Shown here: positions 42,942 to 51,061 of the stretch, piece after piece | Position numbering within the stretch: position 1 is the first letter of the stretch | Layout of the letters: each line of letters opens with the position of its first letter | Made by a program: the position numbers and the translations under genes | NCBI RefSeq assembly: GCF_028128765.1 | Contig: NZ_LBJG01000089.1 | Location: 151,587-215,586, forward strand | Direction of reading: 5' to 3' | Length of the DNA stretch: 64,000 nucleotides | Origin: Bradyrhizobium sp. CCBAU 51627 | Lineage (GTDB): Bacteria > Pseudomonadota > Alphaproteobacteria > Rhizobiales > Xanthobacteraceae | The notes under the pieces: model-generated | What the model saw: the letters and a program-made list of their open reading frames with translations, nothing else | What the model was told of the DNA's origin: nothing | Databases searched by the model: none

Positions 42942-44519
42942 ATGGCTGATTACTATCCGCTGATCGCCCGCGCTATTGCCGCCTTGGACCCCAACGCTCC
43001 CGGCGAAAGCCGGCGCGCGCTCTATGAACGGGCGCGCACGGCCCTGATCGCGCAGCTGCGCAGCGTGCAGCCGCCGCTCTCCGAATCCGAGATCACCCGC
43101 GAACGGCTGTCACTCGAAGAGGCTGTCCGCAAGGTCGAATCGGAAGCCGCCCAGCGCGCCCGCGAGGCCTCGCGCCCCGGTGGCGGCGCCCGCCCTGGCG
43201 GTAGCGGCGATGCGTTCCGAAAGGCGAGCACCCGGGCGGCCGACAACAATCCGTCCGCTCAGCCGGCCGCGCCGCGGGTTCGTCCCGCCGCGCCGCCGCC
43301 GCGCAACGATCGCCCGCCGGTCGGCGGGGACGACCAGGGCGATGCCTCGCGTCCGCCGCGCGCCCCGCGTTTCGATGCGCCGCGTCCGCCGGAGCCGCCG
43401 GCCGGGCGCGACCGCCCCGCTCCACGCCGCCCGACGGAAGGCGGACCGCCGCCACCGATGCCGTCGGCGCCGGGCGTGCGTGGCTTCCGTGACATCACCG
43501 CCGACGTCAATGATCTCGGCGGTGCCGCCGCGCAGGCCAATCGCGCCGCGCGGCGCACCTACGCCAACGTGCCCTCGCCCTCGCCGGAATTCGACCGGCT
43601 CGAGCCGAGCCTGGAAAACCGCGCCGGCGAAGGCGAGGCGCCCTATTCCTATGACGAGTCGATCGAGGAGGCCGAGCGCTACACGCCGCAGCCGCCGTCG
43701 TCGCGGCCGCGCATCGCGCCCAATCGGGACGCCAAGAAGCGCGCGCGCACCGGCTCCATGTTTCCGTTCAAGACTGCGATCGCGATCGGCATCGTGCTGA
43801 TCCTGGTCGGCGCCGGCCTGCTCTGGGGCAAACAGCTGGTTCAGACCGCGACCAATCTGCTCAAGCCTTCGCCCACCCAGGTGGTGGAGGCGCCGAAGGA
43901 CACGTCGCAGCCGCAGAGCAAGCCCAAGATTCCGGATCGTGTCGGCCAGCCCTCGGCCAGCGACCAGCCGGTCGCGCCGGTGGCGCAGAAGGTCGTGCTC
44001 TATGACGAGGATCCGTCCGATCCGAAGGGCAAGCAATATGTCGGCTCGGTGGTGTGGCGGCTCGAGCCGATCAAGGCATCGGGCAATCAGAAGGCCGACG
44101 TCGCGGTGCGCGCGGACATCGAGATTCCCGATCGCAAGTTCAAGATGACGATGTCGTTCCGCCGCAATACCGACTCGTCGCTGCCGGCGAGCCACACGGC
44201 CGAGCTGACCTTCGTCCTGCCGCCGGACTTTCCGGGCGGCGGCGTCTCCAACGTGCCTGGCATCCTGATGAAGTCGAACGAGCAGGCGCGCGGCACGCCG
44301 CTCGCCGGCCTCGCGGTCAAGGTCACCGACGGCTTCTTCCTGGTCGGTCTCTCCAATGTCGACGCCGACCGCAGCCGCAACGTCCAGCTCCTGAAGGAGC
44401 GCTCCTGGTTCGACGTGCCGCTGGTCTACGCCAACCAGCGCCGCGCCATCATCGCCATCGAGAAGGGCGCCCCCGGGGAGCGCGCCTTCAATGACGCGTT
44501 CGCGCAGTGGGGCGACTAA
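42942..44519 (+). CDS. Hypothetical membrane-anchored protein with long disordered N-terminus
   Basis: The product is 525 aa. The start MADYYPLIARAIAALDPNAP leads into a conserved-looking helical segment to about residue 75. A roughly 190-residue Pro/Arg/Ala/Asp-rich, low-complexity region follows, then one transmembrane helix (FKTAIAIGIVLILVGAGLLW, about residues 275-294). A C-terminal about 200-residue extracytoplasmic domain contains VVLYDEDPSDPKGKQYVGSV and GDEIPDRKFKM-like beta segments. I do not recognise a named family. Similar proteins follow purA in related bacteria (from memory, not checked). Its role is unknown. Confidence 0.8.
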   Translation: MADYYPLIARAIAALDPNAPGESRRALYERARTALIAQLRSVQPPLSESEITRERLSLEEAVRKVESEAAQRAREASRPGGGARPGGSGDAFRKASTRAADNNPSAQPAAPRVRPAAPPPRNDRPPVGGDDQGDASRPPRAPRFDAPRPPEPPAGRDRPAPRRPTEGGPPPPMPSAPGVRGFRDITADVNDLGGAAAQANRAARRTYANVPSPSPEFDRLEPSLENRAGEGEAPYSYDESIEEAERYTPQPPSSRPRIAPNRDAKKRARTGSMFPFKTAIAIGIVLILVGAGLLWGKQLVQTATNLLKPSPTQVVEAPKDTSQPQSKPKIPDRVGQPSASDQPVAPVAQKVVLYDEDPSDPKGKQYVGSVVWRLEPIKASGNQKADVAVRADIEIPDRKFKMTMSFRRNTDSSLPASHTAELTFVLPPDFPGGGVSNVPGILMKSNEQARGTPLAGLAVKVTDGFFLVGLSNVDADRSRNVQLLKERSWFDVPLVYANQRRAIIAIEKGAPGERAFNDAFAQWGD

Positions 44520-44539
44520 ACCAGGTCCAAGCCATCTCC

Positions 44540-44576
44540 GTCATTCCGGGCGCGCGTAGCGCGAAGCCGGAATGAC
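44540..44576. terminator. Perfect palindrome between convergent genes
   Basis: GTCATTCCGG (44540-44549) pairs with CCGGAATGAC (44567-44576). Inside, CGCGC-GTA-GCGCG makes a second stem. It sits between two convergent genes and can serve as a bidirectional terminator. It also resembles a dispersed Bradyrhizobium palindromic repeat. Confidence 0.65.
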
Positions 44577-44589
44577 ATCTCGATAGGCT

Positions 44590-44889
44590 CTACTGCGCGG
44601 CCGCTTCCCGCTTGCGGGCCGCCGCGGCGGCGTGCTCGCGGTCCATCACGGCGCGGCAGCCGGGGCTGACCTGCGATTTCTTCCGGACCATGCAGGCGGT
44701 GATGCGCGGAATGTCGGGGATTTCGTTGGAGCACAGCCGCATCGCATCGCCCGAGCACATCTGCTGCGCTTCCTGCGAGAAGGCGAGACCGGGTGACGTC
44801 TGGAGTGTGAAGGCGGTGGCGGTAAAGGCCAACAGCGAAGCGGTGGTCTTAAGCAGCGAAGCGATCGTCTGGTAGCGTGTCATGAACAT
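44590..44889 (-). CDS. Small secreted cysteine-rich protein (paralogue A)
   Basis: The product is 99 aa with a signal peptide (SLLAFTATAFTLQTSPGLAFS). The mature part has four Cys in the pattern C-x3-AMRLC ... ACM ... SPGC and an Ala/Arg-rich tail. ATG codons at 44889 and 44883 are both possible after GGGGACG. The same cysteine layout occurs in the protein at 45407-45652, suggesting a small family of disulfide-bonded periplasmic proteins of unknown function. Confidence 0.7.
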   Translation of the reverse strand: MFMTRYQTIASLLKTTASLLAFTATAFTLQTSPGLAFSQEAQQMCSGDAMRLCSNEIPDIPRITACMVRKKSQVSPGCRAVMDREHAAAAARKREAAAQ

Positions 44890-45140
44890 TGCGTCCCCGA
44901 GTTCCGTGGATTGAACCACTTGGTTTTTGGGGCGCTGCACGTGGCTTGATCTGCCGCATGTCACAGCCTTCACGCCGGGAGCTCAATCCCGTGTGTGGTC
45001 GCTCGATTTCTTGATGTTCGAATCGAAAAGTGCTGCGCCGCCCGATTCGAGTATGCGCCAAAGTCGCGAAGCTTCAATGGGAGGCGCGAAGGAATTCGCA
45101 GCTGTTGCGCGGCCGTCACGCAAAATGCTCCGAGCACGCG

Positions 45141-45371
45141 TCAGATCAGCCGATCGGACGATACGCCGGCTTGTTCCATGTCGTCGGCCGTGAGGGCGGC
45201 GGCGTGCTCCTCGAGAGCGGTGATGCCCTTCGCCGTGAGCTCGAACAGATCGCCGTCCTTCATCACATAGCCGTCGGCGATCAATTCGCCGATCTTGCCG
45301 TGGCGATCGTCGGCGAAGGCGACGGACTGGCTGATGTCCTTGAGGATCGAGAGCTGTTCATCCCGCAACAT
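45141..45371 (-). CDS. Small hypothetical protein
   Basis: The product is 76 aa, soluble and acidic. The ATG at 45371 is preceded by GGAGG with 8 bases spacing, which decides it over the ATG at 45386. The sequence LFELTAKGITALEEHAAALT resembles the winged-helix tail of small DNA-binding or PadR-like proteins, but too weakly to assign. It lies between two cysteine-rich secreted protein genes on the same strand. The gap 44890-45140 shows no gene. Confidence 0.55.
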   Translation of the reverse strand: MLRDEQLSILKDISQSVAFADDRHGKIGELIADGYVMKDGDLFELTAKGITALEEHAAALTADDMEQAGVSSDRLI

Positions 45372-45406
45372 CGCTTCGTCCTCCATTCGCCGGGATCGCC
45401 GGCTCC

Positions 45407-45652
45407 TCACATGCCGTGGCTCTGAAAGACCTTGCTGCAGGATCGCGACAGCTTGGTGCGGTGGGCCTGCAGGCAGCTCTGCACCGCACTATCATTGCCG
45501 AGATCCTTGCGGCACAGCCGCGAGGCATCGCGCGAGCAGGCATTCTGCTCCTGCGGTGTGCCCATATGACCTTGCGCGAAGGCGGGTGCGGTGGACAGTC
45601 TGCCAAGGGACAGGAGGGTGATCGTCGCCAGCAGCAACAGTTTACGAGACAT
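45407..45652 (-). CDS. Small secreted cysteine-rich protein (paralogue B)
   Basis: The product is 81 aa with a signal peptide (LLLLATITLLSLGRLSTAPAFA). The mature part contains NACSRDASRLC, SCLQAH and LSRSCSKV, the same C-x3-A-x-RLC ... C ... LS-x2-C spacing as the protein at 44590-44889. The ATG at 45652 follows GGAGCGGCCG. Function is unknown. Disulfide-bonded periplasmic structure or metal binding is possible. Confidence 0.7.
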   Translation of the reverse strand: MSRKLLLLATITLLSLGRLSTAPAFAQGHMGTPQEQNACSRDASRLCRKDLGNDSAVQSCLQAHRTKLSRSCSKVFQSHGM

Positions 45653-45792
45653 CGGCCGCTCCACATCTGACAGGTCAATTTAGGGTCCTGTCAGAACTCG
45701 TCGCTTTGCCACTTGTTCCCTTGACGGCCGTAACCGCTATCCAAGGTTCCGGCCGCGCTGCTATAAAAGCCCATGGGTATGAGGAGTTCTTG

Positions 45793-46218
45793 ATGAAACG
45801 CTATCTGGTGTTTGCGCTCGTTGGTCCCTTCGTGGGCGGCTTCCTGCTGCTGCTGACCACCACCTACCAGTCCGGCTACTGGACCCAGACCAGCCTCGGC
45901 GAGGTCGGCAAGCTGTTCGTCGTGTTCTTCAAGACCCTGCAATACAGCTATCTGTTCGGCTTCCTGCCGTCGCTGATGATCGGTGCGGTCGACGATATCC
46001 TGACCCATGTCCGGCGGATCCGGCCGGGCTTGCGGATGCTGCTGGTGGGTCTGTTCGCCTTCATCCTCGCCGCCTTCACCTATGGCTCGCGCGGGTCGGA
46101 TTCGGGCGCGGTACAGTTCATCCTGTACGGCATGGTCGGCTTCGTGCCGACGGTGATTTCATCCTGGTTGGTGCATCACTATGTCGAGGAGCCGCAGCCC
46201 GCAGCGGCTGCGAGCTGA
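45793..46218 (+). CDS. Small membrane protein, probably DUF5413 family
   Basis: The product is 141 aa with four predicted helices, starting MKRYLVFALVGPFVGGFLLL and including LRMLLVGLFAFILAAFTYGS. The ATG at 45793 follows GAGGAG. The family name is from memory of similar Bradyrhizobium proteins. No function is known and no operon partner is evident, although the DUF4112 gene starts 54 bases later on the same strand. Confidence 0.72.
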   Translation: MKRYLVFALVGPFVGGFLLLLTTTYQSGYWTQTSLGEVGKLFVVFFKTLQYSYLFGFLPSLMIGAVDDILTHVRRIRPGLRMLLVGLFAFILAAFTYGSRGSDSGAVQFILYGMVGFVPTVISSWLVHHYVEEPQPAAAAS

Positions 46219-46272
46219 GCGCGGCTCTCGGACGCGGTGCAGCAACCTTCCGCTGCGCTCGTGCGTTCCCCA

Positions 46273-46833
46273 ATGGCCATGACCATGCCCGACGACGACA
46301 TTCTCGCACCCCGCAAGTCCCGTTCCGGGCCGCATTCGCGCGCCGATTTTTCGGCCCGTGAAGCGCGCGGACCTATCATCGACCAGGAGGGTCGTGAGAT
46401 CCGCCCCGAGACGCTGGAGCAGGGATTTCGCGAGTTTCGCTTCGAGTTCGGTCAAGGATTTGGCAACGCCGGTCCGTTCGGCAATCTGACGCGCGAACAG
46501 CGCATCCTCAGGTTCGAGGCGATCGCCAAACTGCTCGACGTCGCCTTCGTCCTGCCGGGCACCAATATCCGCTACGGCATCGACGGGCTGATCGGCCTGA
46601 TCCCTGTGATCGGCGACATCATCACCACCGCGATCTCGCTGTGGCTGGTGCGCGAGGCCCGCGCGCTTGGCGCGCCCTGGTACATTACCGCGCGGATGCT
46701 CGGCAATGTCGCGGTCGACGGCGTGGTCGGCATGGTGCCGTTCGCGGGCGATGCCTTCGACGTCATGTTCCGCGCCAACATGCGCAACGTGCGCCTGCTC
46801 CGTCGCTGGCTCGACAAGCAGCCGCGGATGTAG
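46273..46833 (+). CDS. DUF4112 domain-containing protein
   Basis: The product is 186 aa. A polar N-terminus of about 70 residues is followed by the DUF4112 membrane-associated core: LDVAFVLPGTNIRYGIDGLIG, a GDIITTAISLWLV helix and VVGMVPFAGDAFDVMFRAN. ATG codons at 46273, 46279 and 46285 are possible and no strong ribosome site decides. Function is unknown. Confidence 0.72.
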   Translation: MAMTMPDDDILAPRKSRSGPHSRADFSAREARGPIIDQEGREIRPETLEQGFREFRFEFGQGFGNAGPFGNLTREQRILRFEAIAKLLDVAFVLPGTNIRYGIDGLIGLIPVIGDIITTAISLWLVREARALGAPWYITARMLGNVAVDGVVGMVPFAGDAFDVMFRANMRNVRLLRRWLDKQPRM

Positions 46834-46993
46834 CTGCGGCGAGGGCGCCCGCCGGAGTCCCTCTGCGGAATGATTCTCGATTGCTTCGCTGCGCTCGCAG
46901 TGACCGGGAAAGAGAAAGCCCCCGAAACGCAAGAAGCGCGACAGCCCTTCGGCCATCGCGCTTCCTGCGCACATCGGAGGCTTGCGAAAGAGC

Positions 46994-47287
46994 TTACGCC
47001 GCGTCGGCGTCGGCCTCGGCGGCCGGTGCCGGCTTGGGCCGGCGGGGCAGCGGGAAGGCTTCGCTCTCATAGAGGGAGCGGATGCCGTTCTGGTCGAAGC
47101 GGGCTTCCTCGACCTGCAAATAGGCGCCGTTCAGCGAATCCGTCGGCAACTGCTCCATCGCGAATTGCACAGCCTCGGCCGCGGTGCCGAACCGGCGATA
47201 GGTGAAGCCCGCACGCTTCTTCTTGCGGATGGCGGCGGGGAAGAGCTCGGCGGAAGTGTTGAAGTTGAACGGACGCAGTGGACGCAT
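46994..47287 (-). CDS. Conserved small hypothetical protein
   Basis: The product is 97 aa and soluble. It starts at the ATG at 47287 (MRPLRPFNFNTSAELFPAAI) after GAGGTCTTTGACC, ends in an Ala/Pro/Asp tail, and contains YRRFGTAAEAVQFAMEQLP. I recognise no named domain. The gap upstream (47288-47498) is partly AT-rich (AAGTAATTTCAATTAATTAC) and is the likely promoter; no gene was found in it. Confidence 0.65.
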   Translation of the reverse strand: MRPLRPFNFNTSAELFPAAIRKKKRAGFTYRRFGTAAEAVQFAMEQLPTDSLNGAYLQVEEARFDQNGIRSLYESEAFPLPRRPKPAPAAEADADAA

Positions 47288-47498
47288 GGTCAAAGACCTC
47301 GTGATCTTCTCTGGGGCTTTAAGCGCGTGGGGTTTGGGAGGGCAGGGGCCGCAATCAAGCGGGCCCGCCGCATGTCATTTTCGCCCCCTAATATAGGCCG
47401 ATTTGACAGAAATGCGACCCCTGCGATGGAAGATGATGAATCCGTGCATGGCAGCCCCGCAGGGGAAATAAATCAAGTAATTTCAATTAATTACATGA

Positions 47499-47663
47499 TT
47501 AAAGCTTGCCGACAAGCAGCAGGACGATCAGCACCACCAGAACGACGCCGCCGATCCCCATGCCGGAATGGCCCATGCCATAGCCATAGCCGCCGAACCG
47601 GCCGGACAGCCCGCCCAGCAGATAGATGATCACCAGGATGATCAGGATGGTCCCGAGTGTCAT
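47499..47663 (-). CDS. DUF3309-type very small membrane protein
   Basis: The product is 54 aa. The start MTLGTILIILVIIYLLGGLSG is the DUF3309 pattern, followed by a Gly/Tyr-rich loop (FGGYGYGMGHSG) and a second helix (GVVLVVLIVLLLVGKL). The ATG at 47663 follows GGGAGGATGCC. Such mini membrane proteins are widespread in proteobacteria and often stress-related. Function is unknown. Confidence 0.78.
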   Translation of the reverse strand: MTLGTILIILVIIYLLGGLSGRFGGYGYGMGHSGMGIGGVVLVVLIVLLLVGKL

Positions 47664-47770
47664 GGCATCCTCCCTGGCGGCCGCCGGATTGCGCTCAACG
47701 GCTGCACCGCCAGACAAGAAAAGCATATCGGGCCGCCGGGTTCCATGGCGGAACCCGGCGGCACGCAACC

Positions 47771-48187
47771 TTATTTCGGCTCCAGCTTCAGCGCCGCCGA
47801 ATTGATGCAGTAGCGCAGGCCGGTCGGCCCCGGTCCGTCGGGGAAGACGTGGCCGAGATGGCCGCTGCATTTGGAGCAGAGCACCTCGGTGCGGATCATG
47901 CCGTGACTCATGTCCCGCTCCTCGTCGATATGGCTCTCGACGGCGGGCGCGGTGAAGCTCGGCCAGCCGCAGCCGGAATCGAACTTGGTATCGGACTCGA
48001 ACAGCACATTGCCGCAGCCGGCGCAGACATAGGTGCCGGCACGATGGTCGTGCTCATATTCGCCCGAGAAAGGACGTTCGGTCGCCTTCTCGCGCAGCAC
48101 GGCGTACTGCATCGGCGTCAATTCGCGGCGCCACTGCTCTTCGCTCTTGATGACCTTGTCGGTGGTTCTTGCCTTGGTGTCGGGCAT
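47771..48187 (-). CDS. msrB: Peptide-methionine (R)-S-oxide reductase
   Basis: The product is 138 aa. It repairs the R form of methionine sulfoxide. Zinc ligands are Cys55/Cys58 (CAGC) and Cys104/Cys107 (CSKC), and the catalytic Cys127 is in RYCINSAAL. No signal peptide, so cytoplasmic. The ATG at 48187 follows GGGAGACCC. It follows msrA by 31 bases on the same strand and is probably co-transcribed. Confidence 0.94.
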   Translation of the reverse strand: MPDTKARTTDKVIKSEEQWRRELTPMQYAVLREKATERPFSGEYEHDHRAGTYVCAGCGNVLFESDTKFDSGCGWPSFTAPAVESHIDEERDMSHGMIRTEVLCSKCSGHLGHVFPDGPGPTGLRYCINSAALKLEPK

Positions 48188-48218
48188 GGGTCTCCCGTAG
48201 TTTCTGATGGTCTTGGTT

Positions 48219-48920
48219 TCAGTTGGTGGCCTTGCTGGCACTCACCAGCGTCGGCTTCTCGATGTAGTTATCCGCGAACAGCTTTTTCAGGTTCTCGACC
48301 TTCGGGATGTCGTTGTAGGCGATGTAGGGCTGGTTCGGGTGCAGCGTCAGATAGTCCTGATGGTACGCCTCGGCCGGATAGAACGCGTCCAGCGTCCCCA
48401 CCTTGGTTACGATCGGCCTGCTGAACACCTTGGCGGCGTCGAGCTGGGCGATATAGGCCTCCGCGATCTTCTTCTGCTCGTCCGATGTGGTGAAGATCGC
48501 CGAGCGATATTGCGTGCCGGTGTCCGGTCCCTGGCGGTTGAGCTGGGTCGGGTCGTGCGCCACCGAGAAGTAGATCTGGAGGATCTTGCCGTAGGAGATC
48601 TTCTTCGGATCGAACTTGATCTCGACCGACTCGGCGTGGCCGGTTCGGCCGGTCGAGACGGTCTGGTAATCGGCGGTCGCCTTGGTGCCGCCGGCATAGC
48701 CGGAGACGGCGTTGACGACGCCGGCCGTGTGCTGGAACACGCCCTGCACGCCCCAGAAGCATCCGCCGGCGACCACTGCGGTCTGGATGCCGCTCGCGGG
48801 TGCCGCATCCACGGCAGGAGCGGGGATCACGACGGCGTCTTCCGCGGCAAGAGCTGGTGCGGCAAAGCCCAGCGACAAGGCGGCGGTGGCGGCGAGCAGG
48901 GACAGGACGGAGCGGCGCAT
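48219..48920 (-). CDS. msrA: Peptide-methionine (S)-S-oxide reductase, exported
   Basis: The product is 233 aa. A signal peptide (LSLLAATAALSLGFAAPALA) suggests a periplasmic enzyme, unlike the cytoplasmic-looking MsrB. The active-site GGCFWG has Cys54, and it is the only cysteine in the protein, so this is a 1-Cys MsrA that needs an outside thiol for recycling. The family segments QYRSAIFTT and EAYHQDYL are present. The gap upstream (48921-49196, 276 bases) shows no gene. Confidence 0.93.
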   Translation of the reverse strand: MRRSVLSLLAATAALSLGFAAPALAAEDAVVIPAPAVDAAPASGIQTAVVAGGCFWGVQGVFQHTAGVVNAVSGYAGGTKATADYQTVSTGRTGHAESVEIKFDPKKISYGKILQIYFSVAHDPTQLNRQGPDTGTQYRSAIFTTSDEQKKIAEAYIAQLDAAKVFSRPIVTKVGTLDAFYPAEAYHQDYLTLHPNQPYIAYNDIPKVENLKKLFADNYIEKPTLVSASKATN

Positions 48921-49196
48921 GGCGGGTCCTCTTTCGAAAGGCCTGATAGTCTAGGGCGGTTGAGGGCGGGCGAACAGCCCGCCCGGTATTTTCAGATACC
49001 GGAGATACGGACCGACCGGGCGATTGTTACGGACGGAGAGACACGACTCCGTGAAGAACCCTGCAGCCACCGGCCGGCTTGGCGGAGTGGGGAACTCCGG
49101 GCCGGATGAATCGGCGAGGGGTGCGACGGTGGAGCTTGAATCTCCGCTGTCGTCCCGGCGAAGGCGCGCTCTTGCCCACCCCACGGGAGCGCAATT

Positions 49197-50312
49197 CTAA
49201 ACGACGATACTCAGCCGCTTCGCCGCACGCGTGATCCCGGTGTACAGCCACCGCTGCCGCGAGTCCTGAAACGCAAAGCTCTCGTCGAACAGCACGACGT
49301 CGTCCCACTGCGAGCCTTGCGACTTGTGCACGGTCAGCACGTAGCCGTAGTCGAACTCGTCATAGGGCTTGCGCTGCTCCCAGGCGATCTGCTCGACGCC
49401 GCCCTCGAAGCAATCGGCGCGCACTGAGACCTTCGTGACCTTGTGACCGAAATCCTCGTCCGGCGAGAGTCGCATCGAGAGGATGCGCGATTTCGAGCGC
49501 GAGGTGTTGCGCGACTTCACGCGCCACAGGCCGCCGTTGAACAGGCCCTTCTTGCGGTTGTTGCGCAGGCACACCAGCTTGTCGCCGGCGACCGGAAAGG
49601 TATCCTCGATGTTCTGGCGCTGGCGCACCCGCATGTTGTAGGCGCGGCGCGTGTTGTTGCGGCCGACCAGCACCTGGTCGGCGCCCATGACGCGATCGGG
49701 ATCAAGCTCCTTGCGCGATACCACCTCGCTCTCGCCATAGCGGCCGATGTCGAGCTCGCGGCCCTCGCGGACGTCCATCGACATCCGCACGATCGGATCG
49801 TCCTGGGCCTGGCGGTGCACTTCGGTGAGCATCGCATCCGGTTCGGTGTTGGTGAAGAAGCCACCGCCCTGGATCGGCGGCAGCTGCGCGGGATCGCCGA
49901 GCACCAGCAGCGGACAATCGAACGACATCAGGTCGCGGCCGAGCTCGGCGTCGACCATCGAGCATTCGTCGATCACGATCAGCTTCGCCTTCGAGGCCGG
50001 CGCGTCGTCCCACAATTCAAAGCTCGGCTGCTCCTCGCCGGATTCGCGGGCGCGGTAGATCAGCGAGTGGATGGTGGAGGCTTCGTCGCAGCCCTTGTTG
50101 CGCATGACGAGAGCCGCCTTGCCGGTGAACGCGGCAAACTTCACCTCGCCGTCGACGCCTTCGGCGATGTGCCGCGCCAGCGTGGTCTTGCCGGTGCCGG
50201 CAAAGCCGAACAGGCGAAAGATCGGCGGAGTGCCGTTCCGGCCGGGCTTGGCCTTGAGCCAGTCGCCGACGGCCTTGAGAGCAGCATCCTGATGCGGTGT
50301 GAAAGTGGCCAT
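49197..50312 (-). CDS. RecD2/Dda-like superfamily 1 DNA helicase
   Basis: The product is 371 aa. Helicase motifs in order: motif I GFAGTGKTTLARHI (about residues 36-49), motif II VIDECSMVD, motif III LVLGDPAQLPPIQGGGFF, then the C-terminal YVLTVHKSQGSQWDDVVLF and WLYTGITRAAKRLSIV of the UvrD_C_2 type. It lacks the long N-terminal region of RecD2 and is close in size to phage T4 Dda. It probably unwinds DNA 5' to 3' during repair or replication. It stands alone, with no nuclease partner. Confidence 0.85.
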   Translation of the reverse strand: MATFTPHQDAALKAVGDWLKAKPGRNGTPPIFRLFGFAGTGKTTLARHIAEGVDGEVKFAAFTGKAALVMRNKGCDEASTIHSLIYRARESGEEQPSFELWDDAPASKAKLIVIDECSMVDAELGRDLMSFDCPLLVLGDPAQLPPIQGGGFFTNTEPDAMLTEVHRQAQDDPIVRMSMDVREGRELDIGRYGESEVVSRKELDPDRVMGADQVLVGRNNTRRAYNMRVRQRQNIEDTFPVAGDKLVCLRNNRKKGLFNGGLWRVKSRNTSRSKSRILSMRLSPDEDFGHKVTKVSVRADCFEGGVEQIAWEQRKPYDEFDYGYVLTVHKSQGSQWDDVVLFDESFAFQDSRQRWLYTGITRAAKRLSIVV

Positions 50313-50701
50313 GTCTGTCTTGAGGAAGGACGGAATCGAGGCGATTCGTCGTCTCTCAAGTTAACCATTCGACCCGCCCTTTCAAGGCAGATGCGAGCTC
50401 GCAGCTCGATGCGGGCGAGGTCTCCGTTCGTCGTTCTTCCGCAGTCCCGCCCGTCCCGTCAGTGCAGAGACGAAGGTCGGGTAAACGCCTGCTTTGATTA
50501 ATGCAATTTTTGCGCGACGCCGATGCGCAGCTGAATTGCGTCCCGGGCACGAGCGCGATGGGCAGTTGATCTAGCGCAATGAGATCTGGACGGCACAAAC
50601 TATGTTCTACAGCGGTGACAATGGCGTCGACCGAGATGCGCCTGATGGGGCGCATTCTGCTGGACAATTCCTGAAGTGGGTCTGCCCGCGGGGATTCGGA
50701 T
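50313..50701 (+). other. 389-base control region upstream of the nap operon
   Basis: I see no gene here. The region holds the FNR-type box at 50566-50579 and a near match TTGATTAATGCAA (50494-50506) with seven rather than eight inner bases. A 17-codon frame at 50622 has no ribosome site. No napE-like small membrane ORF is present. Confidence 0.6.
50566..50579 (+). promoter_or_regulatory. FixK/NnrR-type box upstream of the nap operon
   Basis: TTGATCTAGCGCAA fits the TTG(A/C)-N6-(T/G)CAA FixK2-type pattern. Its centre is 129 bases upstream of the napF ATG. With the usual spacing the transcript would start near 50614 and have a leader of about 88 bases. Confidence 0.7.
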
Positions 50702-51061
50702 ATGCCGAGACCAATGTCACGACGCTCACTGTTCTCTGCCGTTCTGCCTTTTTCATCCGGCCGCGACACGCTTGCGCCGCAGCTGGAGAAGTCGCGCGCC
50801 GAACAGGTGGCGACCGTCTCCAGTGCGAATGCCTGCGTCGAAAGACACGGCGTGGTCTGTCGGCGCTGCGTCGAAGCCTGCGAAAGATCTGCCATCCGCA
50901 TTCTCGCACGCGAGGGCCTCGGCGCCGTCATCGATGATGCGGCGTGCACGGGCTGCGGCGATTGCATCCCGGTCTGTCCGGTCGAAGCCATCGCGCTCGC
51001 GCCGCGGGATCGGATCGAGCTGGTCTCCGAACTTGCAAACATGGTCGTGCACAATGGCTGA
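50702..51061 (+). CDS. napF: NapF iron-sulfur maturation protein, short form
   Basis: The product is 119 aa. The start has the NapF-like MSRRSLFSAV. There are only two 4Fe-4S-type cysteine clusters: Cys45/53/56/60 (the last three in CRRCVEAC) and Cys82/85/88/92 (CTGCGDCIPVCP). Classic NapF of about 160 residues carries more clusters. NapF acts in the cytoplasm on iron-sulfur loading of NapA (family knowledge). ATG codons at 50702 and 50714 are both possible. The stop overlaps the napD start. It heads the operon downstream of an FNR-type box. Confidence 0.8.
   Translation: MPRPMSRRSLFSAVLPFSSGRDTLAPQLEKSRAEQVATVSSANACVERHGVVCRRCVEACERSAIRILAREGLGAVIDDAACTGCGDCIPVCPVEAIALAPRDRIELVSELANMVVHNG

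Noticed and set aside
50494..50506. TTGATTAATGCAA upstream of nap as a second FNR box
   Set aside because: Only seven bases separate TTG and CAA. The proper eight-base site at 50566 is closer to the operon.
50602..50937. Candidate napE or leader gene before napF
   Set aside because: The frame has no transmembrane helix and overlaps napF in a wrong frame. No NapE-like sequence was found.
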